From CAYJII01 sp964370225 (lineage in GTDB: Bacteria; Bacillota; Clostridia; Oscillospirales; Ruminococcaceae), in NCBI GenBank assembly GCA_964370225.1, contig CAYJII010000017.1:1-44475 (forward strand): DNA of 44,475 nucleotides, read 5' to 3'. A program made the translations under genes and the position numbers. Shown here one piece after another: positions 1 through 9,039 of the stretch. The notes beneath the pieces were generated by a model. It worked only from the letters and a program-made list of their open reading frames with translations, searched no databases and was not told the DNA's origin. Numbering within the stretch: position 1 is the first letter of the stretch; each line of letters starts with the position of its first letter.

Positions 1-30
1 TTGTTATGAGATGTGTTGATATGGTATAAT
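1..30 (+). promoter_or_regulatory. Vegetative promoter without a recognised gene
   Basis: A -35 TTGTTA lies at 1-6 and a perfect -10 TATAAT at 25-30, with an 18-base spacer and a TG at 22-23 (extended -10). It reads into the 31-197 stretch, which holds only two tiny ORFs. Seen in the sequence; activity is inferred. Confidence 0.55.
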
Positions 31-197
31 TAGCTCTAAACCAAATATAAATAATCTTTAGCAAAGTATAACACAGAGGAAATAATATTGCAAAGAATTG
101 TACAAGCAAGCAGAGTAGTCGTAAGCACACCTACAAATCCTATCTAATGGCAAAATATTTCTTTATGAGTAAGCACCCAAAAGGTCAAGTTTTTATT
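31..197 (+). other. Leader-like stretch with two coupled tiny ORFs
   Basis: Downstream of the promoter, AGAGGA at 75-80 precedes a TTG start at 88. This gives a 19-residue ORF (88-147, begins MQRIVQASRVVV). Its TAA overlaps the ATG of a 21-residue ORF (147-212, begins MAKYFFMSKHPKG) by one base. The second ORF runs into the 3' end of the convergent gene at 198. Neither peptide is recognised. They may be a leader or the remnant of a gene cut away by rearrangement. The Shine-Dalgarno site and the stop/start overlap are seen; coding status is uncertain. Confidence 0.2.
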
Positions 198-746
198 TTA
201 GCTAAATATTGAAGCTATGATATCTAGCGTCGGTACAGATTTAGTGAAAAATGTATTGCTAGTATTCATATATACTACTGAGGATTCGTTTTCCTCATAC
301 ACAAGCTCTGATACGGATTTGTTTACAGTGTTATCAATGCTTACAGTAAATACGTAATCAAAATCGCTATGTTGTCCGCTAATAACTGCTACTTGCGAGG
401 ATATAGTGAAGTCTATTACTTCTATATGGGGGATATGTTCATCAAAAATTGCCTGTGCCAATTCTGCTTCTGGTTGTGTGGCTTGCATCTCACCGCTCTC
501 GATAGCGTCAAATGCATCAACAACCTCATCAAGCTCTAACACTGCGCTAAGAGCTGATTCCTCTTCACTAGTGATAATAAGTTGGGGGATTTCAATTTCT
601 GCTTCTTCATATGTGATGTTGGAGATGCTCATGCTATATTTTGTGTTGGTGATTACTCTGACATAAAGTAGCGAGCCAAATAATGTTAAGCTTAAAATGA
701 CTACTATTATAGTAACTAACAATCTGATTTTAGCGCGTTTTTCCAT
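198..746 (-). CDS. Membrane-anchored protein of unknown function (182 aa)
   Basis: The chosen ATG at 746 has GGAGG at 754-758, seven bases upstream. A longer reading from 779 adds 11 residues but has no better ribosome site. The protein has a short basic N-terminus (MEKRAKIR), one hydrophobic segment at about residues 9-29, and then an acidic, hydrophilic domain of about 150 residues with no cysteines or motif that I recognise. The topology suggests a membrane-anchored protein with its bulk outside the cytoplasm. It is monocistronic, with its own promoter at 789-817, and is divergent from the cysteine desulfurase. I do not recognise the family. Confidence 0.75.
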   Translation of the reverse strand: MEKRAKIRLLVTIIVVILSLTLFGSLLYVRVITNTKYSMSISNITYEEAEIEIPQLIITSEEESALSAVLELDEVVDAFDAIESGEMQATQPEAELAQAIFDEHIPHIEVIDFTISSQVAVISGQHSDFDYVFTVSIDNTVNKSVSELVYEENESSVVYMNTSNTFFTKSVPTLDIIASIFS

Positions 747-788
747 TTTAATGCCTCCATAAGAAATATTTTTTATCAATTATAGATA

Positions 789-817
789 ATTATAACATAT
801 TGACACATTATTTTCAA
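789..817 (-). promoter_or_regulatory. Promoter of the 198-746 gene
   Basis: On the minus strand the sequence reads TTGAAA (817-812), a 17-base spacer and a perfect TATAAT (794-789), about 43 bases upstream of the ATG at 746. The match to the vegetative sigma-A consensus is strong. Confidence 0.7.
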
Positions 818-834
818 ATAATTTTTTTATTTAC

Positions 835-863
835 TGGAAAAAGAGCAAAAAATGATGTATAAT
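835..863 (+). promoter_or_regulatory. Promoter of the cysteine desulfurase-thiI-cinA operon
   Basis: TGGAAA at 835-840, a 17-base spacer and TATAAT at 858-863. The next gene starts at 908. The -35 matches the consensus at four of six positions. It is back to back with the minus-strand promoter at 789-817. Confidence 0.6.
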
Positions 864-907
864 TAAATTTATGGTTAAATACAAAAAAGGATACAGTTGG
901 TGAAAAA

Positions 908-2050
908 ATGCAAAAAAAAGATATATATCTTGATAACAGCGCAACAACAAAAGTTTCTCAAAAGGCTATATCTGCGATGGTGGATGCCATGCAAGATGTT
1001 TATGGAAATCCAGAAAGTTTGCATAAACTAGGTTTTAATGCAGAGAAACTTATCTTAAGTGCGAAAAAAACTATTGCTTTAAACTTAAATTGTAATGAAG
1101 GCGAAATTTACTTCACTTCTGGTGGCACAGAGAGCAATAACATTGCGATTTTGGGTGCAGTAAAAGCGCATAATAGGCGCGGTAAAAAAATCATAACTAC
1201 CGAAATAGAACATTCTTCTGTGAAAGAATGCTTTGAGCACTTGTCATCACAAGGGTATGAAGTGGTCTACATAAAGCCAAATGAAAATGGGGAGTATCAC
1301 CCGATGCAGTTTTTTGAAGCGGTAAGTGATGACACAATTTTAGTTAGTGCAATGACGGTTAATAACGAAGTAGGGACGATTATACCTGTTAATGAGATAG
1401 CAAAGGCTGTTAAAAAGAAGAATAAAAATTGCCTCTTTCACACTGATGCTGTACAAGCGTTCATGCGAGTGCCAATTAAACTTAAAAATTCAGAGATTGA
1501 TTTAATGAGTGTAAGCGGACATAAAATAGGTGCGCCAAAAGGTGTAGGTGCCTTTTATATGAAAAAGGGAGTACGAATTTCTCCGCTTTTTTATGGAGGG
1601 GGACAGCAAAACAAAATTAGAGTTGGCACACAAAGCCCTGAACTAGCCACTGCGCTAGGAGCAGCGGTGGAGGAGAAATCTGCCTTAATAAATGAAAATT
1701 ATGAGCATTACGAAGTTTTGCGAAAATATTTTTATACACTTGCAAGTGAGAGGCAGTACATAAAATTCACGAAAAAAGAAAACACAGTACCGTATATAAT
1801 AAATATTAGCGCAGAAGGCATGAAGAGCGAAGTGCTCATACATTTCTTAGAAAATTACGAAATATTTGTTTCAGGAGGGTCAGCGTGTTCTAAAGGTGCG
1901 AGAAGTCCCGTGCTACAAGCGATGGGACTGCCAATAAAACATATAGACTGCGCACTACGAATAAGCTTTTCGCCTGAAACTACAATAGAGGACATAAGCC
2001 AGTTTTTTACAAAGCTAGATATTGCAGATAAAGAGCTGCTAAAGATATAA
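908..2050 (+). CDS. Cysteine desulfurase, NifS/IscS family, partner of ThiI
   Basis: A PLP enzyme of 380 aa that takes sulfur from L-cysteine as a persulfide and passes it to an acceptor. Visible family features are the N-terminal YLDNSATTK, the PLP-contacting His of EIEHSS (about residue 102), the Schiff-base Lys of SGHKIGAPKG (about 206) and the active-site Cys of SGGSACSKG (about 327). Ten bases separate it from thiI. The desulfurase-thiI pair matches the NifZ/YrvO type that supplies sulfur for 4-thiouridine in tRNA rather than a general Fe-S supplier, and no iscU or sufU is nearby. The family assignment is firm; the dedicated partnership with ThiI is inferred from the operon. Confidence 0.93.
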   Translation: MQKKDIYLDNSATTKVSQKAISAMVDAMQDVYGNPESLHKLGFNAEKLILSAKKTIALNLNCNEGEIYFTSGGTESNNIAILGAVKAHNRRGKKIITTEIEHSSVKECFEHLSSQGYEVVYIKPNENGEYHPMQFFEAVSDDTILVSAMTVNNEVGTIIPVNEIAKAVKKKNKNCLFHTDAVQAFMRVPIKLKNSEIDLMSVSGHKIGAPKGVGAFYMKKGVRISPLFYGGGQQNKIRVGTQSPELATALGAAVEEKSALINENYEHYEVLRKYFYTLASERQYIKFTKKENTVPYIINISAEGMKSEVLIHFLENYEIFVSGGSACSKGARSPVLQAMGLPIKHIDCALRISFSPETTIEDISQFFTKLDIADKELLKI

Positions 2051-2060
2051 GGAGATTATA

Positions 2061-3242
2061 ATGGAAATTTTACTAATCAAAAATGGGGAGATTGCACTCA
2101 AAGGATTAAACCGCAGAACTTTTGAGGATATATTGGCAAAAAATATTAAATGGAGACTAAAAAACTTAGGCAAATTCAAAATAACAAAGTCACAATCGAC
2201 TATGTATATTGAGTTTGAAGACGAAAATGTTGATTTCGAAGAAGCGGTTTCACGCCTGAAAAAAGTGTTTGGGATTGCTGCTTTTACAAGAGCACATGTG
2301 TCACCAAAAAATCTTGAAGCTATCATTAAAGATGCGATTGAATACATGAAAGACACACTGCCTTACGCTAAAACATTTAAAGTTATTGCAAAAAGAGCAG
2401 ATAAAAACTTTGAGTACAAATCGCCTGAAATACAAAATTTAGTCGGTGGTGCGCTACTTGAAGCTTATCCACATTTGAAGGTAGATGTGCATAATCCAGA
2501 GGTTGCTGTGACTGTTGAAATAAGAGATATCGCAGCGTATATTCACTCAGGACAAGAAAGAGGCGCGGGTGGAATGCCTGTTAATTCATCAGGGCAAGCT
2601 ATGGTGCTTATTTCAGGTGGATTAGATAGCCCGATAGCGGCGTACATGATGGCAAAACGTGGGTTAAAGTTACATGCTATACATTTTGTGAGCCCGCCAT
2701 ATACAAGTGACAGAGCGCTCCAAAAGGTTGAGGATTTATGCTCAATAATCAGCGATTACACAGGAAGTATCACTTTTCATTGTGTACAGTTTACTGATAT
2801 ACAAGTTGCGATAAGAGATAATTGTCCAGAAGATCTGTTTACCATAATTATGCGTAGACTCATGATGAAAATAGCTATTAGAGTAAGTGAAAAATATGGC
2901 ATAAAAGCGCTAATTACAGGAGAAAGCTTAGCGCAAGTAGCAAGCCAAACTGTAAGTGCAATTGCTGCTACTGATGCAGTGTGCACTATGCCAGTATTAA
3001 GACCACTTATTGGAATGGACAAAAACGAAATTATTGAGATTGCACGAGCTATAAATACTTTTGAAACTTCGATTTTGCCATATGAGGACTGCTGTACTGT
3101 GTTTACACCGAAGCATCCTAAAATTAATCCAGTGCTTTCACAAGTTGAAGAAGCAGAAAATGCTTTTGATTTTGAACCACTAATATTAAAAGCAATTGAG
3201 GAAATACAAGTAAAACAAATACGACTATACGAAGATAAATAA
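2061..3242 (+). CDS. thiI: tRNA 4-thiouridine synthase ThiI
   Basis: A cytoplasmic enzyme of 393 aa that adenylates U8 of tRNA and replaces its oxygen with sulfur. It has an N-terminal ferredoxin-like/THUMP region (to about residue 170) and then a PP-loop ATP site, SGGLDSPIA (185-193). The C-terminal EDCCTVFTPKHP (about 342-353) carries two adjacent cysteines. There is no rhodanese extension, as is usual in Bacilli and Clostridia, so sulfur must come from a partner such as the desulfurase just upstream. An SD (GGAG) stands just before the ATG. The assignment is firm. Confidence 0.95.
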   Translation: MEILLIKNGEIALKGLNRRTFEDILAKNIKWRLKNLGKFKITKSQSTMYIEFEDENVDFEEAVSRLKKVFGIAAFTRAHVSPKNLEAIIKDAIEYMKDTLPYAKTFKVIAKRADKNFEYKSPEIQNLVGGALLEAYPHLKVDVHNPEVAVTVEIRDIAAYIHSGQERGAGGMPVNSSGQAMVLISGGLDSPIAAYMMAKRGLKLHAIHFVSPPYTSDRALQKVEDLCSIISDYTGSITFHCVQFTDIQVAIRDNCPEDLFTIIMRRLMMKIAIRVSEKYGIKALITGESLAQVASQTVSAIAATDAVCTMPVLRPLIGMDKNEIIEIARAINTFETSILPYEDCCTVFTPKHPKINPVLSQVEEAENAFDFEPLILKAIEEIQVKQIRLYEDK

Positions 3243-3257
3243 AATGGGGGGATATCA

Positions 3258-4535
3258 GTGAAAAAGAATGCAGAAATCATTTGTGTGGGCACTGAGATAA
3301 TTCTAGGTGACATACAAAATACACATACACAGTTTTTATCACAAGAATTAGCGGCATTAGGGGTAAATGTATTTTACCATAGCAGTGTTGGAGATAATGA
3401 CAATAGATTTAAGCAAATACTTAAAACTGCACTGGAAAGAAGCGACATTGTGTTCTTAACAGGGGGACTTGGGCCTACTACTGATGATATAACAAAAGAG
3501 ATTACTTGCGAGCTTATGGGGATTGAATGTGAAATGAGCGAGGAAGTAAAAGCACGTATAATGACATTTTTTGTAAACACGAATAAAAAGCCTACTATGA
3601 ATAATTTCAAGCAGGCGATGGTGCCACAAAATTCAATTGTACTTGATAATGATTGGGGAACAGCACCTGGATTTATCATAGAAAAAGACGGCAAAACAGC
3701 AGTTTTACTTCCTGGCCCTCCAAGAGAGCTAAAACCAATGTTTGAGTATAGAGTAAAACCTTATCTGCAAAAGATTAACGATGAGACAATAATATCAAAA
3801 AATGTGCGTGTATTTGGAATAGGGGAATCTGCCCTTGATGAAAAGATAAGCCATTTAGTTTTATCGCAAAACCCTACAGTAGCGCTTTATGCAAAAACAG
3901 GTGAAGTGTTGGTGCGCGTTACATCAAAAGAAAAAACCAAAGAAAAAGCTGAAAGTTCAATAGACGATATGATTGGAAAAATTAAAGCAGAACTTGGAGA
4001 TATGGTTTATGGAATAGATAAAGATAGCTTGCATCAAACAGTGGTTGAAATGCTTGTTGATAATAATAAGACGATAGCCGTTGCAGAAAGCTGTACAGGT
4101 GGGATGTTAGCGCAAAAAATCACAGGGATAGCTGGTGCATCACAAATATTTGGACTAGGGATAATCAGCTATGCAAATGAAGCAAAAATTAATGAGCTTG
4201 GTGTGAAAAAGGAAACGCTAGAGCAATTTGGTGCAGTTAGTGAAGAAGTTGCAACGCAAATGGCTGTTGGTTTAAGCAAAAAAAGTGGTGCTGATTTTAA
4301 CATTGCGATAACAGGCATAGCAGGACCAAGTGGCGGGACGGAGGATAAACCTGTCGGTACTGTGTATATTGCGCTTGAGCATAATAAAAAGGTATGGTGC
4401 GAGAGGTATAATTTTAACAGAGGGACGCTTGAAAGAGATTATATTAGGAACTCAACTTGTCTAAGTGCACTCAATATGGTGCGTTTGTCAATAGATTTTT
4501 CACAAAATGTATCAAAAAAATTTATGGACATTTAG
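3258..4535 (+). CDS. cinA: CinA family protein: CinA/MoCF domain plus nicotinamide-nucleotide amidase
   Basis: 425 aa with a GTG start behind a GGGGG ribosome site. The N-terminal half is a MoCF/CinA domain (EIICVGTEIILGD at the start, FLTGGLGPTTDD at about 61-72, PGPPREL at about 154-160), known in this family for ADP-ribose pyrophosphatase activity. The C-terminal half is a PncC-type NMN deamidase domain, with AESCTGG at about 275-281 and TGIAGPSGG near 354-362. It recycles NMN in the pyridine nucleotide cycle. It sits 15 bases after thiI and is probably co-transcribed. The galM promoter lies over its last codons. Confidence 0.94.
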   Translation: MKKNAEIICVGTEIILGDIQNTHTQFLSQELAALGVNVFYHSSVGDNDNRFKQILKTALERSDIVFLTGGLGPTTDDITKEITCELMGIECEMSEEVKARIMTFFVNTNKKPTMNNFKQAMVPQNSIVLDNDWGTAPGFIIEKDGKTAVLLPGPPRELKPMFEYRVKPYLQKINDETIISKNVRVFGIGESALDEKISHLVLSQNPTVALYAKTGEVLVRVTSKEKTKEKAESSIDDMIGKIKAELGDMVYGIDKDSLHQTVVEMLVDNNKTIAVAESCTGGMLAQKITGIAGASQIFGLGIISYANEAKINELGVKKETLEQFGAVSEEVATQMAVGLSKKSGADFNIAITGIAGPSGGTEDKPVGTVYIALEHNKKVWCERYNFNRGTLERDYIRNSTCLSALNMVRLSIDFSQNVSKKFMDI

Positions 4536-4553
4536 ATAATATGTTAGTATAAT
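4525..4553 (+). promoter_or_regulatory. galM promoter inside the end of cinA
   Basis: TGGACA at 4525-4530, a 17-base spacer and a perfect TATAAT at 4548-4553. It overlaps the last codons and stop of cinA, 44 bases before the galM ATG. Confidence 0.65.
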
Positions 4554-4596
4554 GTTAATGGTTTATTATTGCAATAATATAGAGGAGGAGTTTAAA

Positions 4597-5592
4597 ATGA
4601 CAAAAATTGAAAAAAGCGGATTTGGTTTCGTAGGCAATGAAGAGGTGTATTTATACACTATAGCAAATTCTCAAACTTCAGCACAAATTACTAATTATGG
4701 AGCAACATGGGTGAGCTTTTGCGCACCTGACGCAACAGGCGAAAAAGCAGACGTACTTTTAGGTTATGATAACATCGAAAGTTATATGAATAACGGTGGT
4801 TATCTTGGAGCGGTTATCGGAAGACATTCTAATAGAATTGCTGATGCTAGCTTTGAGCTAAATGGTACAATGTACAAACTAGGTGCTAACGACGGTACAA
4901 ACAATCTACATGGTGGACCTAAAGGCTTTGATACTAAAATTTGGGATGTTGAAATAATAAAAGATGGCGATAACGAAAAATTAAAACTTTCTACTTTTAG
5001 TGAGCATTTGGATCAGGGTTATCCTGGTAATCTTGAAGTTTCGATAGTGTATTCTCTAAGCGATGATAATGAATTTAAATTAGAGTACTACGCGAAATCA
5101 GATATGGANNNNNNNNNNTCGATGAAATTCAATGCAGATTTTTACACTCCTTTGTCCGATGAAAATGCTTGTCCTACAGGCGAAATCAAAAAAGTTGAGG
5201 GAACACCTTTTGATTTTAAAGATTTCCACGTAATAGGCGAAAGAAATACGGACACCGGTGAATACTTTGGTAAAACAGGTGGATACGATCATAACTTTGT
5301 GCTAAAAACTACTGAAAAGCAAATGACTTTGGCTGTAGAAGTTTTAGAACCAAAATCAGGCAGAATGATGACTGTTTATACAGATAAACCTGGAATTCAA
5401 CTTTACACAGGTAATATGATTCCTGATGTAGTGGGCAAAAATAACACTCCGTACACAAAACGTAGCGGTTTTTGCTTAGAAACGCAATATTTTCCAAATG
5501 CAATGGTTATTCCATTTTTCCCATCACCAATACTAAAAGCGGGCGAAGTGTATAACTATACAACAATATATAAATTTACATGCAAGAAATAA
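4597..5592 (+). CDS. galM: Aldose 1-epimerase (mutarotase), interrupted by an assembly gap
   Basis: The ATG at 4597 follows GAGGAGGAG with good spacing; an in-frame ATG at 4552 lacks a ribosome site. The product interconverts alpha and beta anomers of aldoses such as galactose. Features seen are YGATWVSF near the start, GRHSNRI, the LHGG stretch, NADFYTP after the gap and the C-terminal LETQYFPN with the family's catalytic Glu. Ten Ns at 5109-5118 replace the segment that in this family carries the NHSYFNL-type catalytic His. The open frame continues across the Ns, but the missing piece is probably about 20-25 residues, so 331 aa underestimates the protein. Confidence 0.9.
   Translation: MTKIEKSGFGFVGNEEVYLYTIANSQTSAQITNYGATWVSFCAPDATGEKADVLLGYDNIESYMNNGGYLGAVIGRHSNRIADASFELNGTMYKLGANDGTNNLHGGPKGFDTKIWDVEIIKDGDNEKLKLSTFSEHLDQGYPGNLEVSIVYSLSDDNEFKLEYYAKSDMXXXXSMKFNADFYTPLSDENACPTGEIKKVEGTPFDFKDFHVIGERNTDTGEYFGKTGGYDHNFVLKTTEKQMTLAVEVLEPKSGRMMTVYTDKPGIQLYTGNMIPDVVGKNNTPYTKRSGFCLETQYFPNAMVIPFFPSPILKAGEVYNYTTIYKFTCKK
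5109..5118. other. Assembly gap (10 N) in galM
   Basis: Ten Ns, probably a placeholder of fixed length. The flanking residues (YYAKSDM before, MKFNADFYTP after) are normally separated by a conserved segment with the catalytic histidine, so real sequence is missing here. Confidence 0.9.
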
Positions 5593-5810
5593 TTGGTGAT
5601 TATAGATAAAAAATAAAAACATTTCATCGTGTCGTTTGGTGCGTTTGTTATTTTTATTAAAAAAACTGGATTTTTTGTGAAAACAATGTTATATTTATAT
5701 GGTGTGAAAATAAATAAGACTAAAATTTTCCTCTCATTAGGCAAATTGCCTGGTGAGAGGATAGCATTAAATTATTAGCGCCGATGCGAAGCGGCAGAAT
5801 GGAGATTTTT
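5593..5810 (+). promoter_or_regulatory. Intergenic region with a 14-bp hairpin before the ABC operon
   Basis: The region contains an inverted repeat at 5730-5760: CCTCTCA pairs perfectly with TGAGAGG, followed by seven more pairs (two G-T wobbles) closing on a 3-base AAT loop. No T-tract follows on the plus strand, so it may be a leader structure or part of a terminator acting on the other strand. AT-rich sequence at 5675-5703 probably contains the operon promoter, but I cannot place it with confidence. Confidence 0.4.
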
Positions 5811-6896
5811 ATGATAGAGATAAAAAATCTGACAAAAAGATATGGAAATAAAACCGCCGTTGAAAATATCACCTTTACAGTAAATAAAGGCGAAATTTTA
5901 GGTTTCTTAGGTCCGAATGGTGCGGGAAAATCAACAACAATGAATATCTTGACTGGATATTTATCAGCAACAGAAGGTACCGCGAGTGTAGCAGATTTTG
6001 ATATACTTGACAACCCAATCGAAGCAAAGAAAAAGATTGGATACTTACCAGAGCACCCACCATTATACTTAGAGATGACTGTAGATGAGTATTTAGATTT
6101 CATGTACGACCTTAAAAAAGTAAGGGTAGAAGCTAGCAAAAAAGTTCATATTGAGGAAATATGTAAACTTGTTAAAATTGAAGATGTAAGAAAGAGAGTA
6201 ATAAAAAATCTTTCTAAAGGATACAAACAGCGTGTTGGTATTGCACAAGCACTACTGGGTAACCCTGAAGTTCTAATTTTGGATGAGCCTACAGTAGGGC
6301 TTGATCCAAAACAAATTATTGAAATTAGACAACTAATCAAAAATTTAGGTGAGTCACACACAGTAATATTATCTTCACATATCTTGCCAGAAGTTCAAGC
6401 AGTATGTGACAGAGTTATAGTTATAAGCAAAGGTAAAATTGTTGCAGATGATACCGAGGCTAACTTATCGAAAAATCTATCCTCGGATTTAAGATATACT
6501 ATAAGAATAGAAGGTCCAGAAAAAGAAGTTTACACTGTACTTTCTTCAATTGCTCAAATGGTAGAAGTTAAAAAAATGGGCGAAAAAGAGAAAAAAGTAT
6601 TTGAGTACATTATAGAAGCAGAAGTTGGCGTGGATATCAGACGCGAAGTATTTAAAAGAATGGCAAGCCGCAATTGGCCAATATTAGGACTAAAAAGCAG
6701 CGAGTTAACTCTTGAAGATATCTTCCTAACGCTAACAAATGATAGCTACAGAAGTCCAAAAGCAAAAACTTCGGTAGTTGAAGATGATGTAGATGTTATT
6801 GATGAATTAGAGTATGATGAAGAAATCATTGATTCTGATGATATTGATGATTTAGACTATGATAATGGAACTGAAAATGACGGGGGTGACAAATAA
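5811..6896 (+). CDS. ABC transporter ATP-binding protein, GldA-like
   Basis: 361 aa. The ATG at 5811 has GGAG at 5801-5804 with six bases between; a start at 5784 has none. It carries Walker A GPNGAGKST (34-42), the signature LSKGYKQR (about 134) and Walker B VLILDEPTVGLDP (about 154). After the nucleotide-binding domain comes an accessory region of about 90 residues and a very acidic tail rich in Asp and Glu. With the next three genes it makes the GldA-GldF-GldG-DUF4340 arrangement. In Bacteroidetes the Gld genes are tied to gliding; in Clostridia the substrate is unknown. Its stop overlaps the permease start by one base (TAATG), indicating translational coupling. Confidence 0.92.
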   Translation: MIEIKNLTKRYGNKTAVENITFTVNKGEILGFLGPNGAGKSTTMNILTGYLSATEGTASVADFDILDNPIEAKKKIGYLPEHPPLYLEMTVDEYLDFMYDLKKVRVEASKKVHIEEICKLVKIEDVRKRVIKNLSKGYKQRVGIAQALLGNPEVLILDEPTVGLDPKQIIEIRQLIKNLGESHTVILSSHILPEVQAVCDRVIVISKGKIVADDTEANLSKNLSSDLRYTIRIEGPEKEVYTVLSSIAQMVEVKKMGEKEKKVFEYIIEAEVGVDIRREVFKRMASRNWPILGLKSSELTLEDIFLTLTNDSYRSPKAKTSVVEDDVDVIDELEYDEEIIDSDDIDDLDYDNGTENDGGDK

Positions 6897-7597
6897 TGCA
6901 AGCGATTTTTAGAAGAGAGTTAGGGGCGTATTTTAAATCTCCTCTAGGCTATATTTTCTTAGCCATATTTTATTTTTTCGGAGGACAAGCATTTGCCTCA
7001 TTGATATTTGCACAAGTAAATATGATTTCGTATGTATTTACATCACTATTTTCAATTGTATTGTTTTTGACTCCACTGCTCACAATGAGACTTTTGAGTG
7101 AAGATAAAAAACAAAAAACTGACCAAGCGCTACTTACTGCACCGATTTCACTTAGTGGAATAGTTTGGGGTAAATACTTAGCAGCATTAATGCTATTTTT
7201 AATAGCGGTTGCTTCAACTGTAGTGTTTTTCTTAGTTTTAGCTTCAATGGCAACACCTGAGTGGTCGATGTTTTTCGGTAATATCTTAGGTATAATTTTG
7301 CTTGGAGCTTCAATGATTTCGATAGGGCTTCTTATTTCTGCTTTAACAGAAAGCCAAATGGTAGCAGCAATCGGCGCATTTGCAGCAATGTTTTTGATAA
7401 TGATGTTAGATAATCTTGTAGCATTAATCCCAATAACTATGGTGCAAACTGTACTTTCACAATTATCATTTATGACAAGATACAATGATTTCACAATCGG
7501 AATTTTAGATTTTAAAAACGTGATATTCTTCATTAGTGTTATAGTAGTGTTCAACTTCTTAACAGTAAGAGTATTAGAGAAAAAACGCTGGAGTTAA
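6896..7597 (+). CDS. ABC-2 type permease, GldF-like
   Basis: A membrane protein of 233 aa with about six hydrophobic helices: an N-terminal IFRRELGAYFKSPLGYIFLAIFY-type segment, two central pairs and a C-terminal helix ending in KKRWS. The beginning, FRRELGAYFKSPLGYI, is characteristic of GldF/NosY-like ABC-2 permeases. It is coupled to the ATPase by a one-base overlap and followed 13 bases later by the GldG-like gene. The transported substrate is unknown. Confidence 0.88.
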   Translation: MQAIFRRELGAYFKSPLGYIFLAIFYFFGGQAFASLIFAQVNMISYVFTSLFSIVLFLTPLLTMRLLSEDKKQKTDQALLTAPISLSGIVWGKYLAALMLFLIAVASTVVFFLVLASMATPEWSMFFGNILGIILLGASMISIGLLISALTESQMVAAIGAFAAMFLIMMLDNLVALIPITMVQTVLSQLSFMTRYNDFTIGILDFKNVIFFISVIVVFNFLTVRVLEKKRWS

Positions 7598-7610
7598 GGA
7601 GTTTAAGTGT

Positions 7611-9036
7611 ATGAATAAAATATTTAATAATCGTCGCTTTAAACATGGCTCATTAGCGACAATAAGTACTATTATAGTAATAGCGGTAGTTGTTATTATT
7701 AATGTAATCGCATCAATTATATTAGACAGATTACCAACGCAAATAGATTTAACTGAAAACCAAATGTATACAATAAATGAAGAGTCAATCGAATTTCTTG
7801 AAACTCTTGAAACAGATATAAAAGTATATATCTGTATGCCAGAAGATGATTTAATAGCTGCAGGACAAATATTTGAGCAAGCAAATCAAATAATCAATGA
7901 CTATACTAGATATTCGGATAATGTAAATATTAATTACATTAACTTACTAGAAAATCCAACATTTGCACAACAATACTCTGAGTATGATATATCTAGCACA
8001 AGCATCATCGTTGAGAGCGAAAACAGAACAAAACTGCTCGATGTTAACCTGTTATNNNNNNNNNNGGTCAAATGCAGAAAAATTAATGACTAGTGCTATG
8101 ATGTATGTTAGTGACGAAGAAGTTACTAAAGTCGTAATGCTAACAGGGCATCAAGAAGTTTCTGTAGATTCACTAACAGCAATTCTAGAAGAAAACAATT
8201 ATGAAGTTACAACACAAAATATTATGACTGAAGAAATAGACCAAGAAGCTGATATGTTGATTATTGCATCTCCGCTTACTGACTATTCAGAAGACGAACT
8301 GAAAAAGCTTGATACTTACCTTGATAACAATGCTGAGTTCGGTAAAAATATAATGTACATCGCTGGTGTAACTCAACCTGAACTTCCAAACTTAGAAGTA
8401 TTTTTAGAAGAGTGGGGAGTTATCTTAGGTGAGGGAATCTTATTTGAAACTGACCCTGCAAATGTTTATTTAAACAGCAATTTCGTATTCGGTACTTCCT
8501 ATGGTGCTGAAACTGATACTTACACTGAGGATTTAAGACAAGTAGAGCTGCCATTCTTAGCAGTAAATACTCGTCCTGTTGAACTAGCATTTGATGAAAA
8601 AGACAACAGAAGCACAACTGTTTTACTAGAATCAAATGATACTACTGTTTTAGTACCAAATGATGCAGACGAGACATTTGATCCATACCAAGAAGAGCAA
8701 AGTAGCTACCCTGTAGCAGTGCTTGGCCAAAGAATGAAATATGAAGGAACAACACTTCTGACATCCACTGTAATGGTGTTTGGTTCTGATGCGATGTTCT
8801 CTGAAGTATTTGTAACATCTGCAAGCTATAATAACAACGAGCTTACAATAAATACCGTGAACAAACTTGCGGGTAAAGAAGAGTCAATTAATATCGTATC
8901 AGTTGACTTCTCTACAGAGTCATTACAAATCACATGGGTACAATATTTAGCTGTAGCGATTATCTTTATGGGCGTAGTTCCTGTAGCTTGCTTAATTTTA
9001 GGTGGAGTTGTTTGGATTCGCAGGAGGAATAAGTAA
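7611..9036 (+). CDS. GldG-like ABC auxiliary protein, split by an assembly gap
   Basis: The two halves lie in different frames on either side of ten Ns (8056-8065): 7611-8055 and then the frame ending at 9036. The true gap must be a multiple of three to join them. The N-terminus has one membrane helix (about residues 18-42) and LDRLPTQIDLTENQMYTI, typical of the GldG/ABC_transp_aux family. The extracytoplasmic domain contains VVMLTGHQE just after the gap. A C-terminal helix and the basic tail RRRNK close the protein. It probably works with the upstream ATPase and permease. I treat the frame break as a sequencing artefact, not a mutation. Confidence 0.85.
8056..8065. other. Assembly gap (10 N) in the gldG-like gene
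   Basis: Ten Ns. The frame before (codons starting at multiples of 3) and the frame after differ by one, so ten is not the true length; a missing length divisible by three would restore the gene. Confidence 0.9.
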
Positions 9037-9039
9037 TCT

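Noticed and set aside
88..147. Resemblance of MQRIVQASRVVV to the N-terminus of D-aminoacyl-tRNA deacylase (dtd)
   Set aside because: The register of conserved residues does not fit and the frame stops after 19 codons, so I do not call a dtd remnant.
6970..7554. 194-codon frame antisense to the ABC permease
   Set aside because: It mirrors the hydrophobic codons of the real permease gene; it has no ribosome site or recognisable domain.
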